Below are positions 1 to 8,221 of a DNA stretch of 64,000 nucleotides, in pieces (position 1 is the first letter of the stretch; the number at the start of each line of letters is the position of its first letter). The stretch covers positions 1 through 64,000 of the forward strand of contig JADJWY010000009.1 in the NCBI GenBank assembly GCA_016716085.1, given 5' to 3'. The notes below the pieces were generated by a model that saw nothing but the letters and a program-made list of their open reading frames with translations, did no database searches and was not told where the DNA came from. This DNA comes from Hahellaceae bacterium. Lineage in GTDB: Bacteria > Pseudomonadota > Gammaproteobacteria > Pseudomonadales > Oleiphilaceae. The position numbers and the translations under genes are program-made.

Positions 1-997
1 CATGGTTACTCATTGCCCAGCACGGCCAGCCGTCATTCAGCCCGGATTGATACGCGTGAAGTAATGTGTGTAACGCCTGCTTGCTCGGGTGCGCGCCGAG
101 AAGGTCAAAGGAGTAGGCCATGTGCAGTCTCTTCGCACCTTGGGTATAGGCGGCCAGCGTCGCCAGCGGACGATCATCGCCGATTTCACCCATTGCCATT
201 CGGCCTGGGTAACGATCCAGAAGCCGCCTGATGTCCTGCAGCCAGGCCAGATTTTCAGGCTGGGTTTTATCAAAGCGATGGTGCTGATAGGCATAGGGAT
301 TGTCGGGACGGACACCTATGCCGTCCCGTTCAGGTGTCTGTGCGGGTGGGTTGTCACGCAGATGTCGGTCATGGAAACAGAAATTGATCGCATCCAGCCG
401 CACGCCATCAACGCCTCGTTGCAGCCAGAACTCGACATCTGAGAGGATTTGGCTTCGCACCGCAGGGTGATGGTAATTCAGATCGGGCTGACAGCTGAGA
501 AAGTTGTGTAAGTAATACTGGCGACGGCGGCTGTTCCACTGCCAGGCTGAACCGCCAAACACCGAGAGCCAATTGTTCGGTGGGGTGCCGTCTGGTTTGG
601 GATCGGCCCAGACATACCAGTCTGCGTAAGGGTTGTCGCGATCCTGCGCGCTGGCCTGGAACCAGGGGTGTTGGTCTGAGGTGTGGTTAAGTACCTGGTC
701 AATGATCACGCCCAAATTCTGGGCATGACACCCTCTGACTACCGCATCGAAGTCATCCAGTGTTCCAAATAAGGAATCGACGCTCCGGTAGTCGCTGATG
801 TCGTAGCCGAAATCCTGCATCGGCGACGTAAAAAACGGCGAGATCCAGATCGCATCTACCCCGAGCGAGGCGATATAGTCCAGCTTGACCAGCAGTCCCG
901 GCAGATCCCCCACGCCATCACCGTCGCTATCAAAAAAGCTACGGAGATACACCTGATAAATGACCGCACCCCGCCACCCGTCGTTTGAGGCCCGCAT
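1..997 (-). CDS. GH13 alpha-glucosidase (C-terminal part outside the window)
   Basis: The minus-strand frame is open from an ATG at 997 down to base 1, so about 332 N-terminal residues are visible and the C-terminus is missing. It begins MRASNDGWRGAVIYQVYLRS, the usual first strand of the GH13 (alpha/beta)8 barrel. Family motifs appear in order: LNHTSDQHPWF (region I, near residue 100), GVRLDAINF with the nucleophile Asp, and MGEIGDD with the general-acid Glu. This set is typical of cytosolic oligo-1,6-glucosidase/alpha-glucosidase enzymes that hydrolyse short alpha-glucosides. An in-frame stop lies shortly upstream of 997 and no other ATG intervenes. The exact substrate (maltose, sucrose, isomaltose) cannot be told from this part. 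No signal peptide is seen. Confidence 0.9.
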   Translation of the reverse strand, partial: MRASNDGWRGAVIYQVYLRSFFDSDGDGVGDLPGLLVKLDYIASLGVDAIWISPFFTSPMQDFGYDISDYRSVDSLFGTLDDFDAVVRGCHAQNLGVIIDQVLNHTSDQHPWFQASAQDRDNPYADWYVWADPKPDGTPPNNWLSVFGGSAWQWNSRRRQYYLHNFLSCQPDLNYHHPAVRSQILSDVEFWLQRGVDGVRLDAINFCFHDRHLRDNPPAQTPERDGIGVRPDNPYAYQHHRFDKTQPENLAWLQDIRRLLDRYPGRMAMGEIGDDRPLATLAAYTQGAKRLHMAYSFDLLGAHPSKQALHTLLHAYQSGLNDGWPCWAMSNH

Positions 998-1097
998 ATC
1001 GATCTGCTCTGATTGTTTCCGGTCGGAAATTCGCGTTGCTTAACGCTAAGTCCTCGTCTTTACTTAATAAAAAACAGAATAGCCGGTGTAGAGAGCC

Positions 1098-2027
1098 ATG
1101 ACACGCGTAAAATTGATTAAGGATATGATCCGCATGGGCATGCGGTTCGTCCCCAACCATCTTCTGGCCTACCGTTTCTTTTCATTACAGGGGCACTGGC
1201 TGTTTCAGTTGCCTCCCGGGTTTCATGCGCATCCCGGCCAGGTGGCGGGCCTGCAGGCGCTCTGGTTGAGCCATGAATCCCGTTGTCAGCCACGCGTGCT
1301 ACTTTATTTGCATGGCGGAGGCTACGTCATTGGATCTAATCAAACCCATTTGGAACTGGCCTGTCGTATCGCTGAGGCGGCCGAGGCCCAGGTGTTTATG
1401 CTGGAATATCGGTTGGCGCCTGAAAACCCTTATCCTGCCGCCCTGGATGACGCCTTGTTTGCCTATCGCTACCTGTTGTCACAGGGTGTCCGACATGATC
1501 AGATTATTATTGCCGGAGATTCGGCGGGGGGCGGTCTGGCGCTGGCAACCGTCATGCGCCTGCGCGATCTGGGGATGCCCATGCCGGCTGCTGCGGTGGG
1601 GCTTTCCCCCTGGCTGGACCTCAGTTGTGAACTCTCAGCGGTCTCGCCGCGTCAGCAGCACGACCCCTTGATGACCCATCAGCGCATTAAGCATTTTGCG
1701 GATCATTATGCACAGCAGACCTGCAAGCGCGATCCGGGCCTGTCACCCTTCTTTGGTGAGCTGGAGGGGCTGCCGCCGTGTCTGGTGCAGGTGGGAGGGG
1801 ACGAAATCCTACTCTGTGAAGCCCGTGCCTTTCACGCCAGAGCCGAAGCGCAGGGCGCATCGGTGGAGTTGCAGATCTGGCCGGATATGTTCCATGTCTG
1901 GCATTTTGCAGCACGGATACTGCCTGAAAGTCACCGCGCGATTGAGGCGATTGGCGAATTTATTCAGCGCCAGGTGCCCGTATTTCAGCGCCCTTCAACA
2001 GAAACAGACGCTTTCAAAGCGGCCTGA
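1098..2027 (+). CDS. alpha/beta hydrolase, hormone-sensitive lipase (family IV) esterase
   Basis: 309 residues, the normal length for the bacterial HSL family. The oxyanion-hole motif HGGGY is near residue 72, the nucleophile elbow GDSAGGG near residue 141, the acid Asp in GGDEIL near 235 and the catalytic His in FHVWH near 267. These enzymes hydrolyse short acyl esters in the cytoplasm. A cap-like N-terminus (about 45 residues) precedes the core, and no signal peptide is evident. The gene is divergent from the GH13 gene and its last 43 bases overlap the 3' end of panE on the other strand. The natural substrate is unknown. Confidence 0.92.
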   Translation: MTRVKLIKDMIRMGMRFVPNHLLAYRFFSLQGHWLFQLPPGFHAHPGQVAGLQALWLSHESRCQPRVLLYLHGGGYVIGSNQTHLELACRIAEAAEAQVFMLEYRLAPENPYPAALDDALFAYRYLLSQGVRHDQIIIAGDSAGGGLALATVMRLRDLGMPMPAAAVGLSPWLDLSCELSAVSPRQQHDPLMTHQRIKHFADHYAQQTCKRDPGLSPFFGELEGLPPCLVQVGGDEILLCEARAFHARAEAQGASVELQIWPDMFHVWHFAARILPESHRAIEAIGEFIQRQVPVFQRPSTETDAFKAA

Positions 2028-3022
2028 ACCTGAGAGCGTAGCTGTTTTCCACTCAGAGGGAGGTAGGCCTTCCCTTCGGATTCGGCTTGATGAATCAAGG
2101 CTCTCAGCGCGCTATTCACCGGGGCCATGGTTCTCAGTTTATCGGCCAGTCGCACAATTTCGCCATTGAGCAGATCCACTTCGGTTAAGCGTCCGGCTTT
2201 CAGGTCGTCCTGCATGGATGAACTGGCCTCGGGGTCGATGGATAAGGAGGGGCGGGCGACCAGCCGAAACAAAGGGGTTGGCAGGCGCAGTGCATAGGGC
2301 AGGGTCTGAGGAATCAGCCGACCAATGCGGCAGGTTGGGTAGCCGGAGGCTCGCATCATGGTGAGTGCCTCCTGCTGAGCCTGAGCCAGTACCCAACGGA
2401 AATCGGCATCCAGAAGCATGGTTTTCAATGGAATGCCTGAGAGGGCATTAACGGCATTATTCAGATTCAGCACTAACTTGCTCCACAACACCCGCTCCAT
2501 GTCGGAGCGCAGTTCAGTTGGCAAACCCGCCTGGCGAAACAAGGCTGCCAGGGATGCCCCTTCCGGCGTACCTTCCTGAAGGTAGAGATGGCCTGAGGTC
2601 ATTTGCCGGAATAAGCCCGTTTCCTGTTGCACGACGTTGAAGGGCACCATTCCGGCCAACACGGTATTGGCCAGCCATGAGCGCATCTTGTGGGCATTCC
2701 GCACACCGTTCTGGAAACTGATGATGGTAGCTTCGGGGCGGGCATGGTGTCGCAACAGCTCGGCAACACTCTCCGTCGCCGTTCCCTTGACGGTCACCAG
2801 AACACGATCGTGCTGACCCAGAGCGGCCTGGTCGTCAGTCAGTACATAGTTGGCAGGATCAATGGTCGAAACCTGGTCGTCTATGGCAATGCGCAAACCC
2901 TGTTGCGCGATGGGGTCAAGGATGGCCGGACGACCCAGAAGTGTCACACGTTCACCCTGACTGGCGATCACCCCGCCGAGAAAACAGCCGATAGAACCTG
3001 CGCCGAGAATGATCGTTGACAT
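1985..3022 (-). CDS. panE: 2-dehydropantoate 2-reductase family (ketopantoate reductase)
   Basis: 345 residues; starts MSTIILGAGSIGCFLGG, a Rossmann NADP-binding Gly-rich loop at residues 6-13. The C-terminal helical domain carries LWSKLVLNLNNAVNAL, the region with the conserved catalytic Lys and substrate-binding Asn of ApbA/PanE. It would reduce ketopantoate to pantoate with NADPH for coenzyme A synthesis. The protein is some 40 residues longer than E. coli PanE, and several paralogues of this family act on other 2-oxo acids, so the physiological role is less certain than the family. GAGG lies 8 bases before the ATG. Confidence 0.85.
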   Translation of the reverse strand: MSTIILGAGSIGCFLGGVIASQGERVTLLGRPAILDPIAQQGLRIAIDDQVSTIDPANYVLTDDQAALGQHDRVLVTVKGTATESVAELLRHHARPEATIISFQNGVRNAHKMRSWLANTVLAGMVPFNVVQQETGLFRQMTSGHLYLQEGTPEGASLAALFRQAGLPTELRSDMERVLWSKLVLNLNNAVNALSGIPLKTMLLDADFRWVLAQAQQEALTMMRASGYPTCRIGRLIPQTLPYALRLPTPLFRLVARPSLSIDPEASSSMQDDLKAGRLTEVDLLNGEIVRLADKLRTMAPVNSALRALIHQAESEGKAYLPLSGKQLRSQVQAALKASVSVEGR

Positions 3023-3144
3023 GTTAGTGTCCTCAGTGTGTGCAGCGCATCAGAGTGTAAAGGGCCTCGACAGTTTACGGCAGAGTGTGACGCAGGTCGT
3101 CATGGTCTGCCGTTGATGAGGCAAAATGCGCTGCAAACTGCGAC

Positions 3145-3351
3145 CTATTTCCGGAAAAACTGTTCCAGTTCCTGACAAATGGCTTCCGCCTCCGCACGCA
3201 GAACCAGGAAGCGAAGGGATGTCGGGTCGGCATTTAATTTCATCAGTTGTGCAGTTTTGGCCTGGTAAAGTTTTTCCAAACGATTGGTATAACTGATGTT
3301 TTTGAGTGTTGCAGTGGATTGTTCCACGCTCAGCATGTATGCAATTTCCAT
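3145..3351 (-). CDS. small hypothetical protein, helical
   Basis: I do not recognise this protein. From the ATG at 3351 it has 68 residues; an in-frame GTG three codons earlier (3360) is also possible. AAGG sits about 11 bases before the ATG, which favours the ATG slightly. The sequence is charged and looks helical (YQAKTAQLMKLNAD, LRAEAEAICQELEQFFRK) with no membrane segment or cysteine pair. It stands alone between panE and a chemoreceptor gene, all on the minus strand. Coding character is fair, but no function can be assigned. Confidence 0.5.
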   Translation of the reverse strand: MEIAYMLSVEQSTATLKNISYTNRLEKLYQAKTAQLMKLNADPTSLRFLVLRAEAEAICQELEQFFRK

Positions 3352-3501
3352 TTCGATCACCGCCTTTTCATCGATAACCTGACACTATGACAAAGACGAT
3401 GCAAAAAAGTTGCCAGGCTGCAAGGTACTCAGCTAAACCCTTGTATCTTTAAGCGTAGACGGTGATGCAGGGCGGGATATAAGGGTTTGCCGAAGTGAGG
3501 G

Positions 3502-4392
3502 CTAGCGTCGGACCGCTGACGCCAGTTCCTGACTCAGATGTACCGTTGTATTCGCGCTATCTAACGCTGTTCGGGTTTCGCTAACCAATGAATGAATACG
3601 TTTGCGTACGGAATCCATCTCGCTCAGCAGGTCATCGAATTCATCGGCAACCCCCCTCGCGGCACTTGCGCTGTCTGTTGCAGAGGAAACCAGGTCATTC
3701 AAATTACGCACGGTTTCACCGGCGATTGAAACACTGCTGTTAATAACTTCGCTGACTTCCTGCTGCTTTTGAATCACGGAACTGGAAATGTCCGTGATCT
3801 TCTTGATTTCACTCTGGATCTCCTGGGCGGAGCCATTGGCGGTGTTGGCAAGCTGTCGGACTTCATCGGCAACCACGGCAAACCCCCGCCCGTGCTCTCC
3901 TGCCCGTGCAGCCTCGATCGCCGCGTTCAGGGCCAGCAGGTTAGTCTGATCCGCAATCGCTTTTATGGATTCGACGAGCTGGTTAATGGTTTTATTGCTT
4001 TCTTCGAGTGAACTCAACAGATCCGTAAATTCGCCAATATAGCGGGAAGAGGCTTCGATATTACCACTGAGTTGCTTGATGTCTGCGACACTTTGTTGCG
4101 TGGTGCTGACCGTCGTCTGGGCGGTTTTCACGGACTGCTCTGAAACGCCCTTTAGTGACGAAGAGCGATCCATAAAGCCATCGATCGTATTGCTGCTGGC
4201 TTCCAGTGATTGCAGGCGCTTTTCACTGGCCGAATGCAGTTGGCGTGCGTTCTGGCTTAAATCCTGGGCTTTTGAGGCAAGACTGGTGAGATTTAGGCTT
4301 TCGAGTAAGGCAGCCTTTTTTTCCAACGCGGCCAATACATCTTTATCAACGATGGTTTCATTCTCTTTAAGCTTTTTCCCGAAACCGAACAT
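3502..4392 (-). CDS. cytosolic methyl-accepting chemotaxis-type signalling protein
   Basis: 296 residues. The signalling hairpin of chemoreceptors is clear near residues 145-175 (DQTNLLALNAAIEAARAGE followed by HGRGFAVVADEVRQLA). There is no transmembrane segment, no periplasmic sensor domain and no HAMP. The N-terminus (MFGFGKKLKENETIVDKD) and the residues after it are predicted helical coiled coil. A soluble receptor of this kind would signal through a CheA-CheW complex from the cytoplasm. No recognisable ligand domain (PAS, GAF, CZB) is seen. A ribosome site GAGGCAGG precedes the ATG. Whether it works with the Pil-Chp system at 46-60 kb or another array is not known. Confidence 0.88.
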   Translation of the reverse strand: MFGFGKKLKENETIVDKDVLAALEKKAALLESLNLTSLASKAQDLSQNARQLHSASEKRLQSLEASSNTIDGFMDRSSSLKGVSEQSVKTAQTTVSTTQQSVADIKQLSGNIEASSRYIGEFTDLLSSLEESNKTINQLVESIKAIADQTNLLALNAAIEAARAGEHGRGFAVVADEVRQLANTANGSAQEIQSEIKKITDISSSVIQKQQEVSEVINSSVSIAGETVRNLNDLVSSATDSASAARGVADEFDDLLSEMDSVRKRIHSLVSETRTALDSANTTVHLSQELASAVRR

Positions 4393-4422
4393 GTCTACCT
4401 GCCTCTTACGATATCACGGAAT

Positions 4423-4450
4423 AAAAAGCGGCCCTGACGACCGCTTTTTT
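4423..4450. terminator. bidirectional rho-independent terminator
   Basis: AAAAAGCGG at 4423-4431 pairs with CCGCTTTTTT at 4441-4450 across a 9-base loop. T-runs lie on both strands, so it can stop the minus-strand transcript of the PEP-CTERM gene before the chemoreceptor gene and would also work in the other direction. Confidence 0.75.
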
Positions 4451-4496
4451 GAGTGTAGACGTTTCAGAAAAAAATGCTTAATTGATGTGAAATTAT

Positions 4497-4883
4497 TCAG
4501 TCTGCTGTGCGGCGATGGCGGTTGCGTACCAGTGCAATGGCGGCGAGCCCCAATCCGAGAAGCCCCAGTGTGGCGGGCTCGGACACATGGGCAACCTTGG
4601 GTCCCGCCGGAATCGGCGCAAGGTCTGCGTCAACGTTGTCTAAATGGCTCCACAGCGCTGTCATTTCACTCTGGTAAATACCCACCCCCAACAGTGCGGC
4701 GGTCGTCGGATCGCTTACTGGCAGGGAGGTTCCGTGCACAGCCACGGCCAGCGGTGGGAACCAGCCCTGGGCTTCACTGACGGGCGTGTGTTGTGCAATT
4801 AATTCGGGTGTGGTTGCCGCGCTGACTGAAGCGGCTTGCAGACCTGAAACCAAGCTGGCAACCAAAATCAGGGACTTGACCAT
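4497..4883 (-). CDS. small PEP-CTERM sorting-domain protein
   Basis: 128 residues from the ATG at 4883, which has AAAGGTG four bases upstream; a TTG five codons earlier lacks such a site. The N-terminus (MVKSLILVASLVSGLQAAS) is a signal peptide. The C-terminus has the full PEP-CTERM arrangement: SEPATLGLLGLGLAAIAL (PEP-like motif plus hydrophobic helix) and then RNRHRR. Such proteins are exported and processed by an exosortase (EpsH/XrtA family). The roughly 75-residue middle matches nothing I recognise. No exosortase or exopolysaccharide cluster lies in this window, so the sorting enzyme must be elsewhere. Confidence 0.8.
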   Translation of the reverse strand: MVKSLILVASLVSGLQAASVSAATTPELIAQHTPVSEAQGWFPPLAVAVHGTSLPVSDPTTAALLGVGIYQSEMTALWSHLDNVDADLAPIPAGPKVAHVSEPATLGLLGLGLAAIALVRNRHRRTAD

Positions 4884-5084
4884 ACTACACCTTTTCAATG
4901 GACACCTGATGGATTTGCCAGAGGGTATGCACCTTGGGGGCCAAGTTAATAAAAATCTGATATTTCAGTGGGATAAACTACTTTAGAGGGTGAGAAAGCA
5001 CTTGCGGGTGTAAAAAAAACGGACGAATCGCTGTGGAGGTGTCAGGGAGTGTTTACAACGACGCTCCACAGCATGAGCGAGAAC

Positions 5085-5207
5085 TCATTTTTTAGGTGCA
5101 GGGTGCTTTTTCATATCCTGCTTAATCATATACGCCACGCCGCCGAAAAATGCGATGGTCAGGGCCACAATCGCTAAACCGGATAATACTACCGTATCTA
5201 AATACAT
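5085..5207 (-). CDS. small single-pass membrane protein (40 residues)
   Basis: A 40-residue frame with a strong ribosome site (GGAGGAAGAGG just upstream of the ATG at 5207). It reads MYLDTVVLSGLAIVALTIAF followed by FGGVAYMIKQDMKKHPAPKK: one hydrophobic helix (about residues 5-27) and a short basic tail. No function is recognised; it resembles small respiratory or transporter accessory peptides only in general form. It is divergent from the nfeD/SPFH pair. The good Shine-Dalgarno site and clean helix/tail architecture argue that it is real. Confidence 0.6.
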   Translation of the reverse strand: MYLDTVVLSGLAIVALTIAFFGGVAYMIKQDMKKHPAPKK

Positions 5208-5371
5208 AACCTCTTCCTCCAGTTGTTTAGTATTTGTGCAATTACTTTACCCTGCGTCGGGCTGGCGGAAATTGATATGCATCAAGACGCTTTTCATGTG
5301 GGGGGAAGTCGCTATAGTAGAACCTCACGGAGTTTGATCGACATCAATTTTTGCAGATTGGAGCACTATGT

Positions 5372-5833
5372 ATGGAAGGATGGATGAGTGGTGGCTTGCC
5401 GTATTGGCATTGGCTGATACTGGGTATGGTGCTGTTGGGTGCCGAAATGTTCCTGTCCGGCTTTATCGTGTTCTGGTTCGGTGCCAGCGCCTTGGTGATT
5501 GCTTTCTTATCGATCATTATCCCAATGAGTTTCAAGGCTCAGCTGCTGATTTGGTCGATTTTGGCGATCGCGTCAGTCATTATCTGGAATCGCTATATCC
5601 GTCCGGGCTGGAAAGACAAAACCTTGTCAGGCATGGCCAGTGAAGCGTTACTCGGTCAGGTCGGGATGGTGCAGGAGAGTAATCGGGGGCGAAATCGAGG
5701 GCGCCTCAGGTTTCCGGCACCGATACTGGGCGAGGACGAATGGATCTTTATGTGTCAGGATGAGATTTCGGTAGGGACGCGCGTACGTGTAAAAGAACTG
5801 TCAGGGAATACCTTGATCGTCGAACCTATTTAG
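5372..5833 (+). CDS. NfeD-like membrane protein
   Basis: 153 residues from the ATG at 5372, which has GGAG 8 bases upstream; a TTG at 5351 in the same frame is less likely. Three hydrophobic segments (WLILGMVLLGAEMFL, ALVIAFLSIIIP, LLIWSILAIASVII) are followed by a soluble OB-fold C-terminal domain (about residues 85-153, ending GNTLIVEPI). This is the short NfeD form (YbbK type) that pairs with an SPFH protein, and the next gene is exactly that. Together they are thought to organise membrane microdomains or support membrane protein quality control. Confidence 0.88.
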   Translation: MEGWMSGGLPYWHWLILGMVLLGAEMFLSGFIVFWFGASALVIAFLSIIIPMSFKAQLLIWSILAIASVIIWNRYIRPGWKDKTLSGMASEALLGQVGMVQESNRGRNRGRLRFPAPILGEDEWIFMCQDEISVGTRVRVKELSGNTLIVEPI

Positions 5834-5891
5834 CGCGCATTTGTTATCAAGGTTTTAGTAAGCAGTTTATTTAATTATCGGGAGAAAAGTT

Positions 5892-6737
5892 GTGGAAGGT
5901 TTAGCTGTCATCGTCGTGTTGGCGTTCGTCATTATCGTGACGATCGCCATGGGTGTACGCATTGTATCGCAGGGTGAAAAACATATTGTGCAGCGGCTGG
6001 GTAAGTACCACAGCACGCTGAACCCGGGCATGAACATCATCATTCCCTACATTGATCAGGTATCCTATCGCATCACCACTAAAGACATTGTTCTGGATAT
6101 TCCTTCGCAGGAGGTCATCACCCAGGACAACGTGGTGATCGTCGCCAATGCGGTTGCCTACATCAACATTGTTTCGCCGGAAAAGGCGGTCTATGGGGTT
6201 GAAGACTATACTTTAGCCATACGTAATCTGGTGCAGACTGCCCTGCGTTCGATTATCGGTGAACTGACGCTGGATGAGGCCTTGTCTTCACGCGACAAAA
6301 TCAAGGTGAAACTGAAAGAATCGATTTCGGATGATATCGCCGACTGGGGGATCAACCTGAAAACGGTTGAAATTCAGGATATCAACCCTTCCGGCACCAT
6401 GCAGGCCGCGATGGAAGAGCAAGCCGCCGCGGAACGTCAGCGGCGTGCAACCGTGACGCGCGCGGAAGGTGAGAAGCAGGCGACCATTCTGGAAGCGCAG
6501 GGGCGCCTGGAAGCTTCCCGTCAGGATGCCGAAGCACAGGTTGTTCTGGCAGATGCCAGTCGCGAAGCCATCGAACGTGTCACCCGTGCGATTGGCGATA
6601 AAGAAATGCCGGTCATGTATCTGCTTGGCGAGCGCTATATCGGTGCCCTGCAGGAGATTGCCAAATCGCCGAACGCGAAAAATGTCATACTGCCCGCTGA
6701 TCTGCCCCAGGCAATCAAAGGGTTACTGAATCGATAG
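5892..6737 (+). CDS. qmcA: SPFH/stomatin-like membrane protein (QmcA family)
   Basis: 281 residues with GTG start (5892) and GGGAGA upstream. One N-terminal membrane helix (LAVIVVLAFVIIVTIAMGV) is followed by the SPFH/Band 7 domain (IVSQGEKHIVQRLGKYHSTL, ITQDNVVIVANAVAYINI) and a charged coiled coil (EEQAAAERQRRATVTRAEG, residues about 175-215). The C-terminus is short. Stomatin-like proteins oligomerise into ring or cage assemblies in the inner membrane around AAA proteases such as FtsH. It lies 58 bases after the NfeD gene and the two are probably cotranscribed. Confidence 0.92.
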   Translation: MEGLAVIVVLAFVIIVTIAMGVRIVSQGEKHIVQRLGKYHSTLNPGMNIIIPYIDQVSYRITTKDIVLDIPSQEVITQDNVVIVANAVAYINIVSPEKAVYGVEDYTLAIRNLVQTALRSIIGELTLDEALSSRDKIKVKLKESISDDIADWGINLKTVEIQDINPSGTMQAAMEEQAAAERQRRATVTRAEGEKQATILEAQGRLEASRQDAEAQVVLADASREAIERVTRAIGDKEMPVMYLLGERYIGALQEIAKSPNAKNVILPADLPQAIKGLLNR

Positions 6738-6747
6738 AGGAGAAGGC

Positions 6748-8028
6748 ATGCAGATTCATGTGCTGCTTCTGGAACCGTCCCGTCTGTATCAGCAGATATT
6801 GGGTGAAATGCTCTCTCAGCAAAAGGATGTCAAATTGACAATCCTTGAGGGGGGGCAGGCGGGTATTGAGTCGACCCGGCAACAGCACTTTGATCTGATC
6901 TGCGTGTCCATGCATCTGGCCGATGGTTCGGGGATCGAGTTTTGTGAAAAGGCCCGTGCGATACCTGAATTGTCCTCCATTCCGATTCTGCTGATTACGT
7001 CTGAGAACAACCAGGAAACCTTGGGGCGTGCCTTGCGTGCCGGTGCGACCGATATTCTCAAGAAGTCTGAAATTTCAGCCTTCGATGAGCGTATGGCAAC
7101 GCTTTTGCCGATTTCGTCCCGAACGGTTGGCATTACCGGCAAAGTCTTGCTGATCGAAGATGATCCTGATCAGGCCAAAGCCCTGGCGTTGGCGCTTGAG
7201 CATGCGGATTTCGAGGTCATGATCACCAAAAGTGTCGAGGAAGCCCTGATCGGCATGGAGACCGAGGGAATCGATGTGGTTGTGGCTGACGTATTGCTGG
7301 GCAGCGGCCAGACAGGTATCGATTTTATCCGCCAGTTGCGCTCCCGCACCGCCTGGCAAACCGTGCCGGTGATGGCTTTGTCAGCCTCGAAAGATGAACG
7401 GCGCCGACTCATGGTCTTGTCCTCCGGCGCGCAGGATTTCATGGCCAAGCCGGTTTCCAATGAGGAACTGGTGATTCGGCTGCGCAATCTCCTGAGTACG
7501 CGCCGTTTGTTCCAGCAAATCGAAAGGGACCGCGAACGACTGCGTGAAATGGCCACGACAGATGCCTTGACGGGGCTGTATAACCGGGCCTTTCTGGTGG
7601 AATCCGCCGAGCGGCGTTTGTCCGAAGCGCGACGCCATAAACAGCCGGTATCCCTGATCATTGGCGACATTGACTTCTTTAAGAAAATCAACGACACCCA
7701 TGGACATGACAAGGGTGACGTTGTACTCCGGGCGGTCGGAAAGTTATTGAAAACCTTCTTTCGGGATGAAGACCTGCCCGCCCGTTTTGGTGGGGAGGAA
7801 TTCGTCATCCTGCTCAATCATTGCAGCCTGGAACATGCTCAGCGTAAGGCTGAATCCTTACGTCAGACGATCAGTGACCTCAAACCGGGAGATCTCACCG
7901 TCACCATGAGTCTTGGTGTGACGGAACGCTCGGGGGATAGCGAATCCTTTGATCAACTGTTCAAGCGTGCTGATGATGCACTCTACAAGGCCAAGCATGG
8001 TGGCCGGAATCAGGTCGTGGCGGGGTGA
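6748..8028 (+). CDS. response regulator diguanylate cyclase, REC-REC-GGDEF (PleD-like)
   Basis: 426 residues. The first receiver (1-120) is degenerate: aligned with the second, the phosphoacceptor Asp is replaced by Ser (DLICVSMHLADG). The second receiver (about 131-250) is intact: LLIEDDPDQ acidic pair, VVVADVLLG phosphoacceptor and AKPVS switch Lys. The cyclase domain (about 270-426) has RFGGEEF near residue 348, and RDED five residues before it is a product-inhibition I-site. The protein should make cyclic di-GMP when the second receiver is phosphorylated, the first receiver serving in dimerisation as in PleD. It begins 10 bases after qmcA, with AGGAGAAGG as ribosome site, so it may be cotranscribed. 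Confidence 0.93.
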   Translation: MQIHVLLLEPSRLYQQILGEMLSQQKDVKLTILEGGQAGIESTRQQHFDLICVSMHLADGSGIEFCEKARAIPELSSIPILLITSENNQETLGRALRAGATDILKKSEISAFDERMATLLPISSRTVGITGKVLLIEDDPDQAKALALALEHADFEVMITKSVEEALIGMETEGIDVVVADVLLGSGQTGIDFIRQLRSRTAWQTVPVMALSASKDERRRLMVLSSGAQDFMAKPVSNEELVIRLRNLLSTRRLFQQIERDRERLREMATTDALTGLYNRAFLVESAERRLSEARRHKQPVSLIIGDIDFFKKINDTHGHDKGDVVLRAVGKLLKTFFRDEDLPARFGGEEFVILLNHCSLEHAQRKAESLRQTISDLKPGDLTVTMSLGVTERSGDSESFDQLFKRADDALYKAKHGGRNQVVAG

Positions 8029-8040
8029 CCCGTCACCCGC
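8020..8040 (+). terminator. stem-loop overlapping the stop codon of the diguanylate cyclase
   Basis: GCGGGGTGA at 8020-8028 pairs with TCACCCGC at 8033-8040 with one bulged G. A T-rich but interrupted stretch follows (tgtcgttctctc), so it is a weak or rho-assisted terminator candidate rather than a clear intrinsic one. Confidence 0.3.
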
Positions 8041-8124
8041 TGTCGTTCTCTCATTCCGCGTGATGCAACTCTCAATTCCGCGTCTGTGTCCCATTCCCTA
8101 ACGTTCCTGTCCTCTTTGCGAATG

Positions 8125-8151
8125 TTGACTTGTCCGCTGCGGGCCTATTCT
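8125..8151 (+). promoter_or_regulatory. possible sigma-70 promoter of the CocE-like gene
   Basis: TTGACT (8125-8130) and TATTCT (8146-8151) are 15 bases apart, shorter than ideal, in the 193-base gap before the hydrolase gene. A small inverted repeat GGCAGT/ACTGCC follows near 8171-8192. The assignment is by consensus only. Confidence 0.25.
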
Positions 8152-8221
8152 GCCATGGCTAGGTCTATACGGCAGTTGAACGTCTGACTGCCAGATAATA
8201 AGTCCAATTCGGGAGAGAAAA

